A stretch of DNA of 64,000 nt from the NCBI RefSeq assembly GCF_002355595.1, contig NZ_AP017422.1:3658001-3722000 (forward strand), given 5' to 3'. Positions 29,801 through 36,748 of the stretch are shown here, one piece after another; positions within the stretch are counted from its first letter, which is position 1, and each line of letters opens with the position of its first letter. The translations under genes were made by a program, and so were the position numbers. Below the pieces are notes generated by a model. It saw only the letters and a list, made by a program, of their open reading frames with translations, had not been told where the DNA came from and made no database searches. The stretch comes from Filimonas lacunae (GTDB lineage: Bacteria > Bacteroidota > Bacteroidia > Chitinophagales > Chitinophagaceae).

Positions 29801-29991
29801 GTAAAGCGTCCGGCCGAATCGGTGGCCACCCCGCCGCCGTTGCCTTCCAGCGCAATAGTAACATTGGCCAGTGGCAGTCCGTTAACGGCATCGGTTACCC
29901 TTCCCCGCAGGGTTCGGGTTTGCGCCCAGGCCTGTATGCTGCATAGCAGCACGGCCAGTACGCACAGGAATAGAGGTTTGATTGTTCTCAT
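26815..29991 (-). CDS. SusC/RagA-family TonB-linked outer-membrane transporter
   Basis: A 1,058-residue oligosaccharide importer. Signal MRTIKPLFLCVLAVLLCSIQ, carboxypeptidase-regulatory-like domain (about 25-105: LRGRVTDAVNGLPLANVTI, VVTHVGYATLKI), a TonB-box region with DVVVVGYGARKKATLTGSI, plug domain (about 115-235, DPLIIIDGVPLIG, DIESVTALKDASAAIYGARA, GVVLVTTKRGK), then the 22-strand barrel with SusC C-terminal motifs and a final aromatic WAFGLNLTF. It is first of the SusC-SusD-GH28-GH97 unit, 137 bases from the hybrid sensor gene, with a TAnnTTTG promoter box ahead of it. Complete and apparently functional. Confidence 0.95.
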   Translation of the reverse strand: MRTIKPLFLCVLAVLLCSIQAWAQTRTLRGRVTDAVNGLPLANVTIALEGNGGGVATDSAGRFTLHAPAGAKLVVTHVGYATLKITPDDSNTLDILLQPANAADLGDVVVVGYGARKKATLTGSIVQVGEEVFKDRPLANAATALQGFIPGLQITRTSTRPGNEGLSIVMRGASSVSAVDPLIIIDGVPLIGTWEFNQINPNDIESVTALKDASAAIYGARAQGGVVLVTTKRGKGGKMQVSLNSNFNRNTIGITVPWASMSQWASLYLQTSTSDKRDVAGNPVEWFPQWTKDNLIKMAADSSFDYTDPSGIVHHYANNNWQDALYGPSWSNQQNLSVRGSNGKTAYMFSLGYSDNKSLLKTAYDGEKKYTTRFNYDYNISDRVRLETSVSFDNRTVQSPRNGVGNGYFDAPIFPVYNKLGQYYDDYGFRNPVAFTQSGGTTKNREGIVRLNAKLIAEVLKGLKLTGNAAVVKRDGWNTAYNQTFNLYNWLGTKVNSIQYGPPNNPAITETIGNTVYQTYSAQADYIKTIAKHHNIAVMAGTSAELSETKALSASRSQLQYDGLYDINTAISPTTASFTGLNSGGSSHWGLVSYFTRINYDYKRKYLLEVLGRRDGSSRFDISSRWSNFYGISGGWRITEEPFMKHINWLDELKIKGGYGETGGQASLGNYDYLALIGTGTALFGSTPALQTTGYLNGITTNQRTWERMAKKNIALEFGMLTNRLTGTFEMFENKNTGMLIRVVYPSILGGQAPTTNSGTLRTRGWELTLNWKDKIGAVQYNVGFNLFNAKNTVLSYAGANTWAEGKYTTPREGYPLNSIYVYKTDGYFQTQQQANDYFTKYGASGRVATYNGGAGATNVLRPGDLKVVDLDGDGKITPTGTGLKGSGDLYYYGDADPHYQFGINLGAQWRGFDFGAFIQGVYKWNILRTGNGRAPFFRNYLNVNTTYIGKTWTPDNPGAQYPRLSFDNNVNNWNWQFNDVNVQNLRYARLKMLVIGYTLPRSVANRIKADKLRVYFSGNDLFELTSVRDGFDPERGESSDNSYPFFRTWAFGLNLTF

Positions 29992-30053
29992 ACAGCAATT
30001 GTTGAAGAATGAATGAAATAGAGTGACATAGCAATCTTAGTTATTGAACACAC

Positions 30054-30061
30054 CAAAAGTA
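30054..30061 (-). promoter_or_regulatory. Candidate Bacteroidota -7 box of the SusC promoter
   Basis: Read on the minus strand the bases are TACTTTTG, a match to the Bacteroidota -7 consensus TAnnTTTG, about 62 bases before the SusC ATG. No clear TTTG -33 box stands at the usual distance, as expected where an activator (the hybrid sensor) helps the polymerase. Confidence 0.4.
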
Positions 30062-30102
30062 GAGGGGTCATATTGCGAAGGGGGTGGTTTTTTAAACCAA
30101 AT

Positions 30103-30131
30103 AAGGGGGGATAACTGTCCATTCCCCCCTA
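30103..30131 (-). terminator. Hairpin terminator after the hybrid sensor gene
   Basis: On the minus strand the stop codon runs into GGGGGG, then 13 bases, then CCCCCC and TTATTTGG. The six G-C pairs make a strong hairpin immediately at the stop, but the T-tract is poor, so termination may be partial. Confidence 0.55.
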
Positions 30132-33100
30132 TTCTGGTTTGCGTATGTTTTTGTTCAGTTGCAGGTTGTTGTGAAAGGGTTTTCTAAACCGGCGGATATA
30201 CTCCGAGGGGTTCATGCCAAACAGTTGCGCAAAATGATTGCGGAAGTATTTGATGTCGTTAAACCCGGTGATGGACGCTATTTCGGTCACGTTGTTTTCG
30301 GTGTTGATCATCAGTTCGGCGGCTTTGCGTAAACGGATGAAGCGGATAAAACCGATGATGCTTTGGCCGGATACGGAATTCACTTTGCGGTACAGGCTGC
30401 TGCGACTCATGCCCATTTCGGTGGTGAGGGTTTTGATGGAAAAGGTTTCATCATCGAGGTGGTCTTCTACTATGCGGATGCACTTATCCAGGAACTCGCG
30501 GTACTCTACCGATACCTTGCCATCGTTCTGTTGCAGGGTTATTTCGTTGTAGAAATATTGTTGCAGCGAGTTGCGTTTTTTAAGCAGGCTTACTACGCGG
30601 GCTTTCAGCAACTCTTTTTCAAACGGTTTGGTAATATAGTCATCGGCCCCGGCTTCTATGCCTTGCAGGCGGGTTTCGGAAGCGGTGCTGGCGGTGAGCA
30701 GTATTACGGGTATGTGTGATAATAAATTATTTTCTTTTACCTGTTTGCACAGGTCCAGCCCGCCCAGGGTGTCCATGGTAATATCGCTGATGATGAGGTC
30801 GGGCAGGTATTGTTGTGCCAGGGTAAGGCCCTCCTGACCGTTTACGGCTTGCAGCACGGTGAATTCGTTGCTGAACACTTTGGTTACATAGCTGCGTAAA
30901 TCGTCATCATCATCCACTACCAGCAGGGTGGGCTTTTCTGTTACCAGGGCGGTGAGTTCTTTGCCTTTGTCGGGTGTGCTTGCTACTTCTTCGGGCACGG
31001 GTATGGCGGCGGGGGCGGCAGGTTCAGCGGTGTAGAGCGGGTACTGCGCCACATGGGCCTGCCCTTTTTGTAAGGTGATGGTGAAGGTGGTGCCTTCGTT
31101 TTCCTGGCTTTGGTAGGTTACCTGGCCGTGGTGCAGGGTGGTGAAATGCTTTACTAAAAACAGGCCGATGCCAAAGCCGGTTTTGCCGGTGGTGGCGCTA
31201 TTGGCGGCCTGGTAAAAACGGTGAAACAGTTTATCGCCCGTGCCGGCGGGTATGCCTATGCCGCTGTCGGTTACCTGCAGGGTGGCCTGGGTGTCGGTTT
31301 CGTGTAGGTGCAGCTGCACTTTACCGCCTGCGGGGGTAAACTTAATGGCGTTGGAGAGGAGATTGTATACAATAATTTCCAGCTTTTCCCTATCGCCATA
31401 GAGGGTGATGGGTTCGGCAGGACTGTTGAATTGATAGTCGAGTTTTTTAATGCGGGCCTGCTGTATAAAGCTGTAGAATACCTCGCTGCACAGTTCGGTT
31501 GCGTTGAGTTGTGTTACGCGCAGGGTGTCGGCTTCGGTTTCTGCTTTGCGAAACAGTAATAGCTGATCTACCAGGCTTAACAGGCGGCGGGCATTGCGGT
31601 ATACCATATGCAGGCCTTCTTTGGGCGCGGGTTCGTTATCCCTTTCCAGCATTTCTTTTACGGGGTCTATGATAAGGGTAAGCGGTGTGCGAAACTCGTG
31701 GCTGAGGTTGGTAAAAAAGGTTAAGCGTTTTTCGTGTACTTCTTTTTCCTGCTGTGCATGTAGCTGTGCTTCTTTGGTTTGCAGCTGTGCTTCTTTTACT
31801 TCGTAGTGCAGGCGGGTTTGACGGGTTTTGTAAGCAATGAACAGGTATATAGCAGCTATGGCGCAGGCGCTGTACAGCAGGTAGGCCCACCAGCTGCGGT
31901 ACCAGGGTGGCAGCACTATTACGCGCACGGCTATCTGCTGTGCATTCCATTCGCCTTCGCCGTTGGTGCTTTTTACGCGAAACACATAGCTGCCTTCATC
32001 CAGGTGGGTGTAGGCGGCGGTGCGGGTGTTACCGGCATTGTTCCAGCTTCTATCCCACCCGTCCATATAATAGGCGTAGGTAATTTTACCGGGCACGGTG
32101 TATTCCAGTGCGGTGAAGGTGAAGGCCAGCGTGGCTTTGTTATATGGCAGGGTGATGGCGGTGATGGTACCGTCTGTTACGGCTTTTACGTAGCTGGTAT
32201 CGGCGCGGGCGGGTGTGTTGTTCATAAGCAGGCCGGTAAGCTGTAAGGGAGGCATGGTGTGGTTGCCGCGTATGTCTTCGGGGTAAAAAAGGTTTAAGCC
32301 TTTGATGCCGCCGAAGGCCAGCTGGCCGCTGCGTAGCGCCAGTGCGCTGTTGTAGTGAAACTGGTTGCTTTGCAGACCATCGGCCTGGTAGTAGTTACGA
32401 AAGGTGCGTTTGGCAATATCGAACCGGGCAAGACCGTTGAAGGTACTCAGCCACAGGTGGCCGTTGTGGTCTTCCAGCATGGTGAGTACTACATCGTTGC
32501 ACAGGCCTTCGGCGGTGGCGTAGCGGGCGGTTACCTGCTGGCGCATCCTGTCGAACAGTTGCAGGCCGCCGCCTTCGGTGCCTACCCACAGGTTACCGCG
32601 ACTATCTTCATAAATGCTGCGCACGGCATAGCCGATATTGTAATACGTATGTTTTTTTGTTACACGATCTATTTTTACCAGTTGGTGCAGGTTGCCGCCC
32701 CATAGCACGCCGTTGCCATCTTCGTATAGGGTAAACAGGTCGCTGAGGGTGGCATCGAACAGGTCGAAGGTGTTGGTGGTATTGTTGAAGGTGTACAGGG
32801 CACCATAAATGCCGTTTTGCCGCAGGGTGCTTACCCATAGGCGGTGGTCGCGGTCTTCCAGCAGGCCGTAGGTTACGCGGTCTTCTACATGGGTAACGGG
32901 GTTGAGTAGGGTGTAGTGTTCTATGCTGCGGGTGGCAGGTGTGTAGCGGTTAACGCCATGCCGGAAAGTGTTTATCCAGATATGTTGTGTATGGTCGGCA
33001 GTGATGGCCGTAACGGCGTTGTCGGATAAGGCGTGTGCATTGCCAGGGCCACTTTGCAGCGTGGTGAAGGTATTGTTTTGCCGGTTCCAGATGCTTACGC

Positions 33101-34265
33101 CACCACCATCGGTGCCTATGTATACGTTGCCATCGGTGGCTTCGTACAGGGTGCTGACTACTTTATCGGCCAGTGAATTGGGATTGCCGGGTTGCTGGGT
33201 AAGCATTTGAAAGCGGCCTTTGAGCGGGTCTATGATGGCTGCGCCGCTGGTGGCGGTGCCTATCCATTTGCGGCTTTGCCGGTCTATAAACAGGGCGTGA
33301 AAGCCGAGGGTACTCAGGCTTTGGCTGGCATCCTTTCTGTCCAGCACCAGCACGGGTGGTGCGCCGGGCTTCCACGATAGCAGGTTGCCGGTAACGGTGG
33401 CTATCCAGTAGCGGCCTTCTTCGTCAATAGAAAAAGTGGCCAGGGTGCCGGCATCGGGATAGGTTTGTGCGTAGTTGAGCATGACGGCGGGTACGGGTGT
33501 GGCGGGGTTATAACCGTAGAGGGAGGCACCGCTGCCTATTACCAGGTTGCTGCCTTGTATGCCCAGCCAGGCGGCATCGGGCAGTGAGGTGCTTACCAGT
33601 TCCAGGCGGCTGGTGGTGTAGTTATAGCGGGCCAGTCCGTGTTTGTATACCAGCGCCCATACATTGCCGGCGGCATCTACGCGCACACCTTTTACGGTGT
33701 AGTCGGCCTGCAGGTGACCGGCTTCCAGCAGGGGCACGGGTTCAGCAGCCAAAGCGCCATTGCGGCATAGCAGCAGGCCCATGCTTTCGGTGGCCAGGAA
33801 TACGTTGTTGTTTTTATCGGCACGCACCTCTTTGATAACGGCGTTGAGGGGTTGCTGGGGATGGCTTTTGAGGTATACGGTGCTGAACGCATCCCACAGC
33901 GGGGTCAGGCGGCTTACGCCCTGCCGGGTGCCTACCCATATGTTGTGCAGACTATCTTCTGTTACGGCCAGCACTATGTTGTGTACCAGTGAGTGGGCAT
34001 TGTGCAGGCTGTTGCGGTATACTTTGCAGTCGTAGCCATCGTACCGGTTGAGTCCGTCAAAAGTGCCCAGCCACATAAAGCCGTTATGATCCTGAAACAC
34101 GCAGCGCACGGTGTTATTGCTCAGGCCTTGTTCTATATCCAGGAAGCCCAGCTGCGGCATGGGTGCGGCACTGGCTTTGGGCTGGCATAGCAGGCATAGG
34201 GCCAGGCAATACAGGGCTGCTGTGTGCAGCAACGTTTTGGATATATGGTACAATGGCTGGCACAT
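30129..34265 (-). CDS. Hybrid two-component sensor-regulator (HTCS) of the polysaccharide locus
   Basis: A 1,378-residue single-protein signalling system. Order: signal peptide (1-33); periplasmic two-component propeller repeats (about 40-690, motifs like FLDIEQGLSNNTVRCVFQD and GFMWLGTFDGLNRYDG); Y_Y_Y domain (about 700-765); membrane helix (about 775-795); HisKA with FFTNLSHEFRTPLT (His near 857); HATPase with N-box EIIVYNLLSNAIKFTP; receiver with phospho-Asp in LIISDITMDTLGG (about 1,160); AraC-type HTH (about 1,280-1,362). Such proteins bind a locus-specific oligosaccharide outside and activate the adjacent SusCD operon. It lies 38 bases after the sugar symporter gene, so it is likely co-transcribed with the lyase-GH88-symporter unit and controls SusC, 137 bases on. 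Confidence 0.93.
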   Translation of the reverse strand: MCQPLYHISKTLLHTAALYCLALCLLCQPKASAAPMPQLGFLDIEQGLSNNTVRCVFQDHNGFMWLGTFDGLNRYDGYDCKVYRNSLHNAHSLVHNIVLAVTEDSLHNIWVGTRQGVSRLTPLWDAFSTVYLKSHPQQPLNAVIKEVRADKNNNVFLATESMGLLLCRNGALAAEPVPLLEAGHLQADYTVKGVRVDAAGNVWALVYKHGLARYNYTTSRLELVSTSLPDAAWLGIQGSNLVIGSGASLYGYNPATPVPAVMLNYAQTYPDAGTLATFSIDEEGRYWIATVTGNLLSWKPGAPPVLVLDRKDASQSLSTLGFHALFIDRQSRKWIGTATSGAAIIDPLKGRFQMLTQQPGNPNSLADKVVSTLYEATDGNVYIGTDGGGVSIWNRQNNTFTTLQSGPGNAHALSDNAVTAITADHTQHIWINTFRHGVNRYTPATRSIEHYTLLNPVTHVEDRVTYGLLEDRDHRLWVSTLRQNGIYGALYTFNNTTNTFDLFDATLSDLFTLYEDGNGVLWGGNLHQLVKIDRVTKKHTYYNIGYAVRSIYEDSRGNLWVGTEGGGLQLFDRMRQQVTARYATAEGLCNDVVLTMLEDHNGHLWLSTFNGLARFDIAKRTFRNYYQADGLQSNQFHYNSALALRSGQLAFGGIKGLNLFYPEDIRGNHTMPPLQLTGLLMNNTPARADTSYVKAVTDGTITAITLPYNKATLAFTFTALEYTVPGKITYAYYMDGWDRSWNNAGNTRTAAYTHLDEGSYVFRVKSTNGEGEWNAQQIAVRVIVLPPWYRSWWAYLLYSACAIAAIYLFIAYKTRQTRLHYEVKEAQLQTKEAQLHAQQEKEVHEKRLTFFTNLSHEFRTPLTLIIDPVKEMLERDNEPAPKEGLHMVYRNARRLLSLVDQLLLFRKAETEADTLRVTQLNATELCSEVFYSFIQQARIKKLDYQFNSPAEPITLYGDREKLEIIVYNLLSNAIKFTPAGGKVQLHLHETDTQATLQVTDSGIGIPAGTGDKLFHRFYQAANSATTGKTGFGIGLFLVKHFTTLHHGQVTYQSQENEGTTFTITLQKGQAHVAQYPLYTAEPAAPAAIPVPEEVASTPDKGKELTALVTEKPTLLVVDDDDDLRSYVTKVFSNEFTVLQAVNGQEGLTLAQQYLPDLIISDITMDTLGGLDLCKQVKENNLLSHIPVILLTASTASETRLQGIEAGADDYITKPFEKELLKARVVSLLKKRNSLQQYFYNEITLQQNDGKVSVEYREFLDKCIRIVEDHLDDETFSIKTLTTEMGMSRSSLYRKVNSVSGQSIIGFIRFIRLRKAAELMINTENNVTEIASITGFNDIKYFRNHFAQLFGMNPSEYIRRFRKPFHNNLQLNKNIRKPE

Positions 34266-34303
34266 AAACGGTAATCAAAATCGTTAATAATAACAGGGGT
34301 TTG

Positions 34304-35524
34304 TTATCCCTGTTTTACCTGGTAAAAACGCACTGCAAACAAAAAGATGACTAAGTAGCATACTACGGGCAGGTAGTAGGCAGTGGCTACGTTGTGGTTG
34401 GCTATCAGTCCCATTACAAAGGGAAAGAACGCACCACCTACCACGCCCATGGAAATAAAAGAGCTGGCCTGCTGTGTATGCCGGCCCAGGCTTTTTAAAC
34501 CCAGGCTGAATATGGTGGGGAACATGATGCTAAAGAAAAAATTAATCATTAACAATGCACTGAACGATACCCAGCCCCAGCCCTGCGCTACTATGCAACA
34601 CATTACCATGCTGCCAAAGGCAAAGGCCGCCAGTAGTTTGTTGGGGGCTATAAACTTCATGAGCCAGGTGCCTGCTATGCGGCCCAGGGCCATCATGGCC
34701 ATAAACAGTATCATGTAGTTACCGGCGCGGGCATCGCTAAAGCCCATTACATCATGTCCGTAGTTGATGAAGAAGCCCCAGGTGCCGGCTTGTGCGGCTA
34801 CGTTGAAAAACTGTGCTATGGCGGCCCATACAAAGTGGTGGTGGTGCAGCAGCTTTTTACCGGGTGCGGCATCGGGCTGCGCTTCATCGGCATGCAGTTC
34901 GTGTGCGGCGCTGAGTGCGGGCACTTTTACAAAGGCAAAGGCCAGCGCTACGGCTACCAGCACCCCGGCTATGCCGGTGTATAAGGTTTTAACGGAGGTA
35001 AGGTTGCCGGTGCCGGTGGCCCCTGCCAGTAGCAGGTTGCTGCCGAGTGCCGGGCCTATCATGGTGCCGAGTGCGTTGAACGACTGTGAGAAATTGATGC
35101 GCCTGTCGCTGGTTTGCTGCTGGCCCAGGGCGGCGATGAAGGGATGGGCAACGGTTTCGAGTGTAGCCATGCCGCAGCCGAGTATAAACAGGGCAAAGCG
35201 GAAAAAGGGAAAGGATACGCGGTTGGCAGCGGGCACAAACAGGAAGGCGCCCAGTGCAAACAGCAGCAGGCCCAGCATTACGCCGTTTTTATAGCCAAAG
35301 CGTTTCATAAACAAACCGGCGGGAATGCTCATGAAGAAGTACGCGCCAAACACGGAAAACTGTATCAGGCCCGATTGCGATTTGGATAGTTGTAATACAT
35401 TTTGAAAATGCTTGTTCAGCACATCGCTGATAGAATGGGCTACGCCCCATAGCAGGAACAGGGAGGTAACGAATATAAATGTTACGATGAACTTCTTCTC
35501 TGTAAAAGCAGTTTTTTGCGTCAT
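34304..35524 (-). CDS. FucP-type (FHS family) sugar:H+ symporter, MFS
   Basis: Inner-membrane transporter of 406 residues with 12 predicted helices. FHS-family features: FIFVTSLFLLWGVAHSISDV in helix 1, LIQFSVFGAYFFMSIPAGLF, MKRFGYKNGVMLG, LGCGMATLETVAHPFIAALG (helix 4, the conserved Glu-Thr... region) and FSQSFNALGTMIGPALGS in helix 5. A cytoplasmic loop of about 30 residues with His and Lys lies in the middle. Known members carry L-fucose, galactose/glucose or N-acetylglucosamine; in this locus the cargo is presumably a monosaccharide released by GH88 and the glycosidases. Placed 42 bases after GH88 and 38 before the HTCS gene, in one operon. Confidence 0.88.
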   Translation of the reverse strand: MTQKTAFTEKKFIVTFIFVTSLFLLWGVAHSISDVLNKHFQNVLQLSKSQSGLIQFSVFGAYFFMSIPAGLFMKRFGYKNGVMLGLLLFALGAFLFVPAANRVSFPFFRFALFILGCGMATLETVAHPFIAALGQQQTSDRRINFSQSFNALGTMIGPALGSNLLLAGATGTGNLTSVKTLYTGIAGVLVAVALAFAFVKVPALSAAHELHADEAQPDAAPGKKLLHHHHFVWAAIAQFFNVAAQAGTWGFFINYGHDVMGFSDARAGNYMILFMAMMALGRIAGTWLMKFIAPNKLLAAFAFGSMVMCCIVAQGWGWVSFSALLMINFFFSIMFPTIFSLGLKSLGRHTQQASSFISMGVVGGAFFPFVMGLIANHNVATAYYLPVVCYLVIFLFAVRFYQVKQG

Positions 35525-35566
35525 ATGGCTGTTTTAACCGAATGCGTTACGGGCATTGATAGTATA

Positions 35567-36748
35567 TCAGAAAATTGGATTTCCTTTTTGTAGTTTTTGC
35601 AATCGCAGCAGGCCCTCAATATAATAATAATCTGCATAAATAATAGCTGCATCTATTTCGCTGCCGTTGGGTTTATGGCCGGTGCTGTGTTGCAGCAGGG
35701 CGGTGTTGTAGCCACTGCTTTGCCAACGCGGTGTGCTTAGTTCGGCCAGCATGGCTACGGCTTTATCGTAATAGTGTTTGCTTTTGACTTTATCGGTTAC
35801 CTGTGTTGACAATTCCAGTAAGGCGGATGCGGTAACGGCAGCGGCAGAAGCATCCCTGGGTGCCTGTGGTATGGCGGCATCATCAAAATCCCAATAGGGT
35901 ATTAACTCCTCTCCCAGCCTTTGCAGGTACGCATCGGCAACCTGCTGTGCAAAGGTGAGAAACTGCGGTTGATGAGTTTCGCGGTAGCAAAGGGTGTAGC
36001 CGTAAATGGCCCAGCTTTGTCCGCGTGCCCACACGCTGTTATCGGCATAGCCCTGGTGCGTCTGGCGGCGCAGCACCTGGCCGGTGAGGGTATCATATAC
36101 TACTACGTGGTAGCAGGTATGATCGGGCCTGAAATGGTTGTGCATGGTGGTAGTGGCGTGCTGCACGGCTATATCGTAGCAATGCGGGCTGCCGTTTTTG
36201 CCGGCCCAGAACAGCAGTTCCAGGTTAATCATGTTATCGATGATGGTGTTATGTCCGCCCAGTTGCTGCACGTTGCGCGGCCAGGATAAGATGGTGCCTG
36301 CTTTCGGGTTGAACAGGGTGGCGAGTGTATCGGCTGCGGCCAGTAGTATGCGGCGGTAGCTGGTATCGTGTGTGAGCCGGTAACCATTGCCCATGCTGCA
36401 ATATAGCTGAAAGCCTATATCGTGATCGTAGGCTTTGTTGTAGGCCAGTGGCGTAAGGGTGCGGCTGTAGGTATCGGCTTTGTTTTTCCAGGCGGTATCT
36501 TTTGTGTATTCGTATACATACCATAGCACGCCGGGCCAGAAGCCGGATGTCCAGTCTTTGTAATCCACCAGTTTCCAGCGGGTGCCATTGGTGGCTATGC
36601 TGCGGGGCAAGCTGTCGTAGCCGGGTAGTTGTGCGGCGGTGGCAGCGGCCTGGCGGGTGCAGTAGTCCAGCGCTTTTTGTGGGGTGAAGGTGGGCGCTGT
36701 GTGGCAGGCTGTTAATAGTAGTATTCCTATGGTAATGCGTATGTTCAT
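35567..36748 (-). CDS. GH88 unsaturated glucuronyl hydrolase, lipoprotein
   Basis: A 393-residue (alpha/alpha)6-barrel enzyme that removes the 4,5-unsaturated uronic acid left by polysaccharide lyases, by hydrating its double bond. Short signal with LLTAC lipobox (Cys 15). Catalytic Asp residues expected in GH88 are present: YDHDIGFQ (Asp 110) and IIDNMINLELL (Asp 171). Other conserved parts: DWTSGFWPGVLWY, QGYADNSVWARGQSWAIYGY, PYWDFDDA and the GSEIDAAIIYADYYYIEGL ending. The start overlaps the stop of the heparinase gene (ATGA), so it is translationally coupled to the lyase that makes its substrate. This gene is the best evidence that the locus digests a uronic-acid polymer. Confidence 0.93.
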   Translation of the reverse strand: MNIRITIGILLLTACHTAPTFTPQKALDYCTRQAAATAAQLPGYDSLPRSIATNGTRWKLVDYKDWTSGFWPGVLWYVYEYTKDTAWKNKADTYSRTLTPLAYNKAYDHDIGFQLYCSMGNGYRLTHDTSYRRILLAAADTLATLFNPKAGTILSWPRNVQQLGGHNTIIDNMINLELLFWAGKNGSPHCYDIAVQHATTTMHNHFRPDHTCYHVVVYDTLTGQVLRRQTHQGYADNSVWARGQSWAIYGYTLCYRETHQPQFLTFAQQVADAYLQRLGEELIPYWDFDDAAIPQAPRDASAAAVTASALLELSTQVTDKVKSKHYYDKAVAMLAELSTPRWQSSGYNTALLQHSTGHKPNGSEIDAAIIYADYYYIEGLLRLQKLQKGNPIF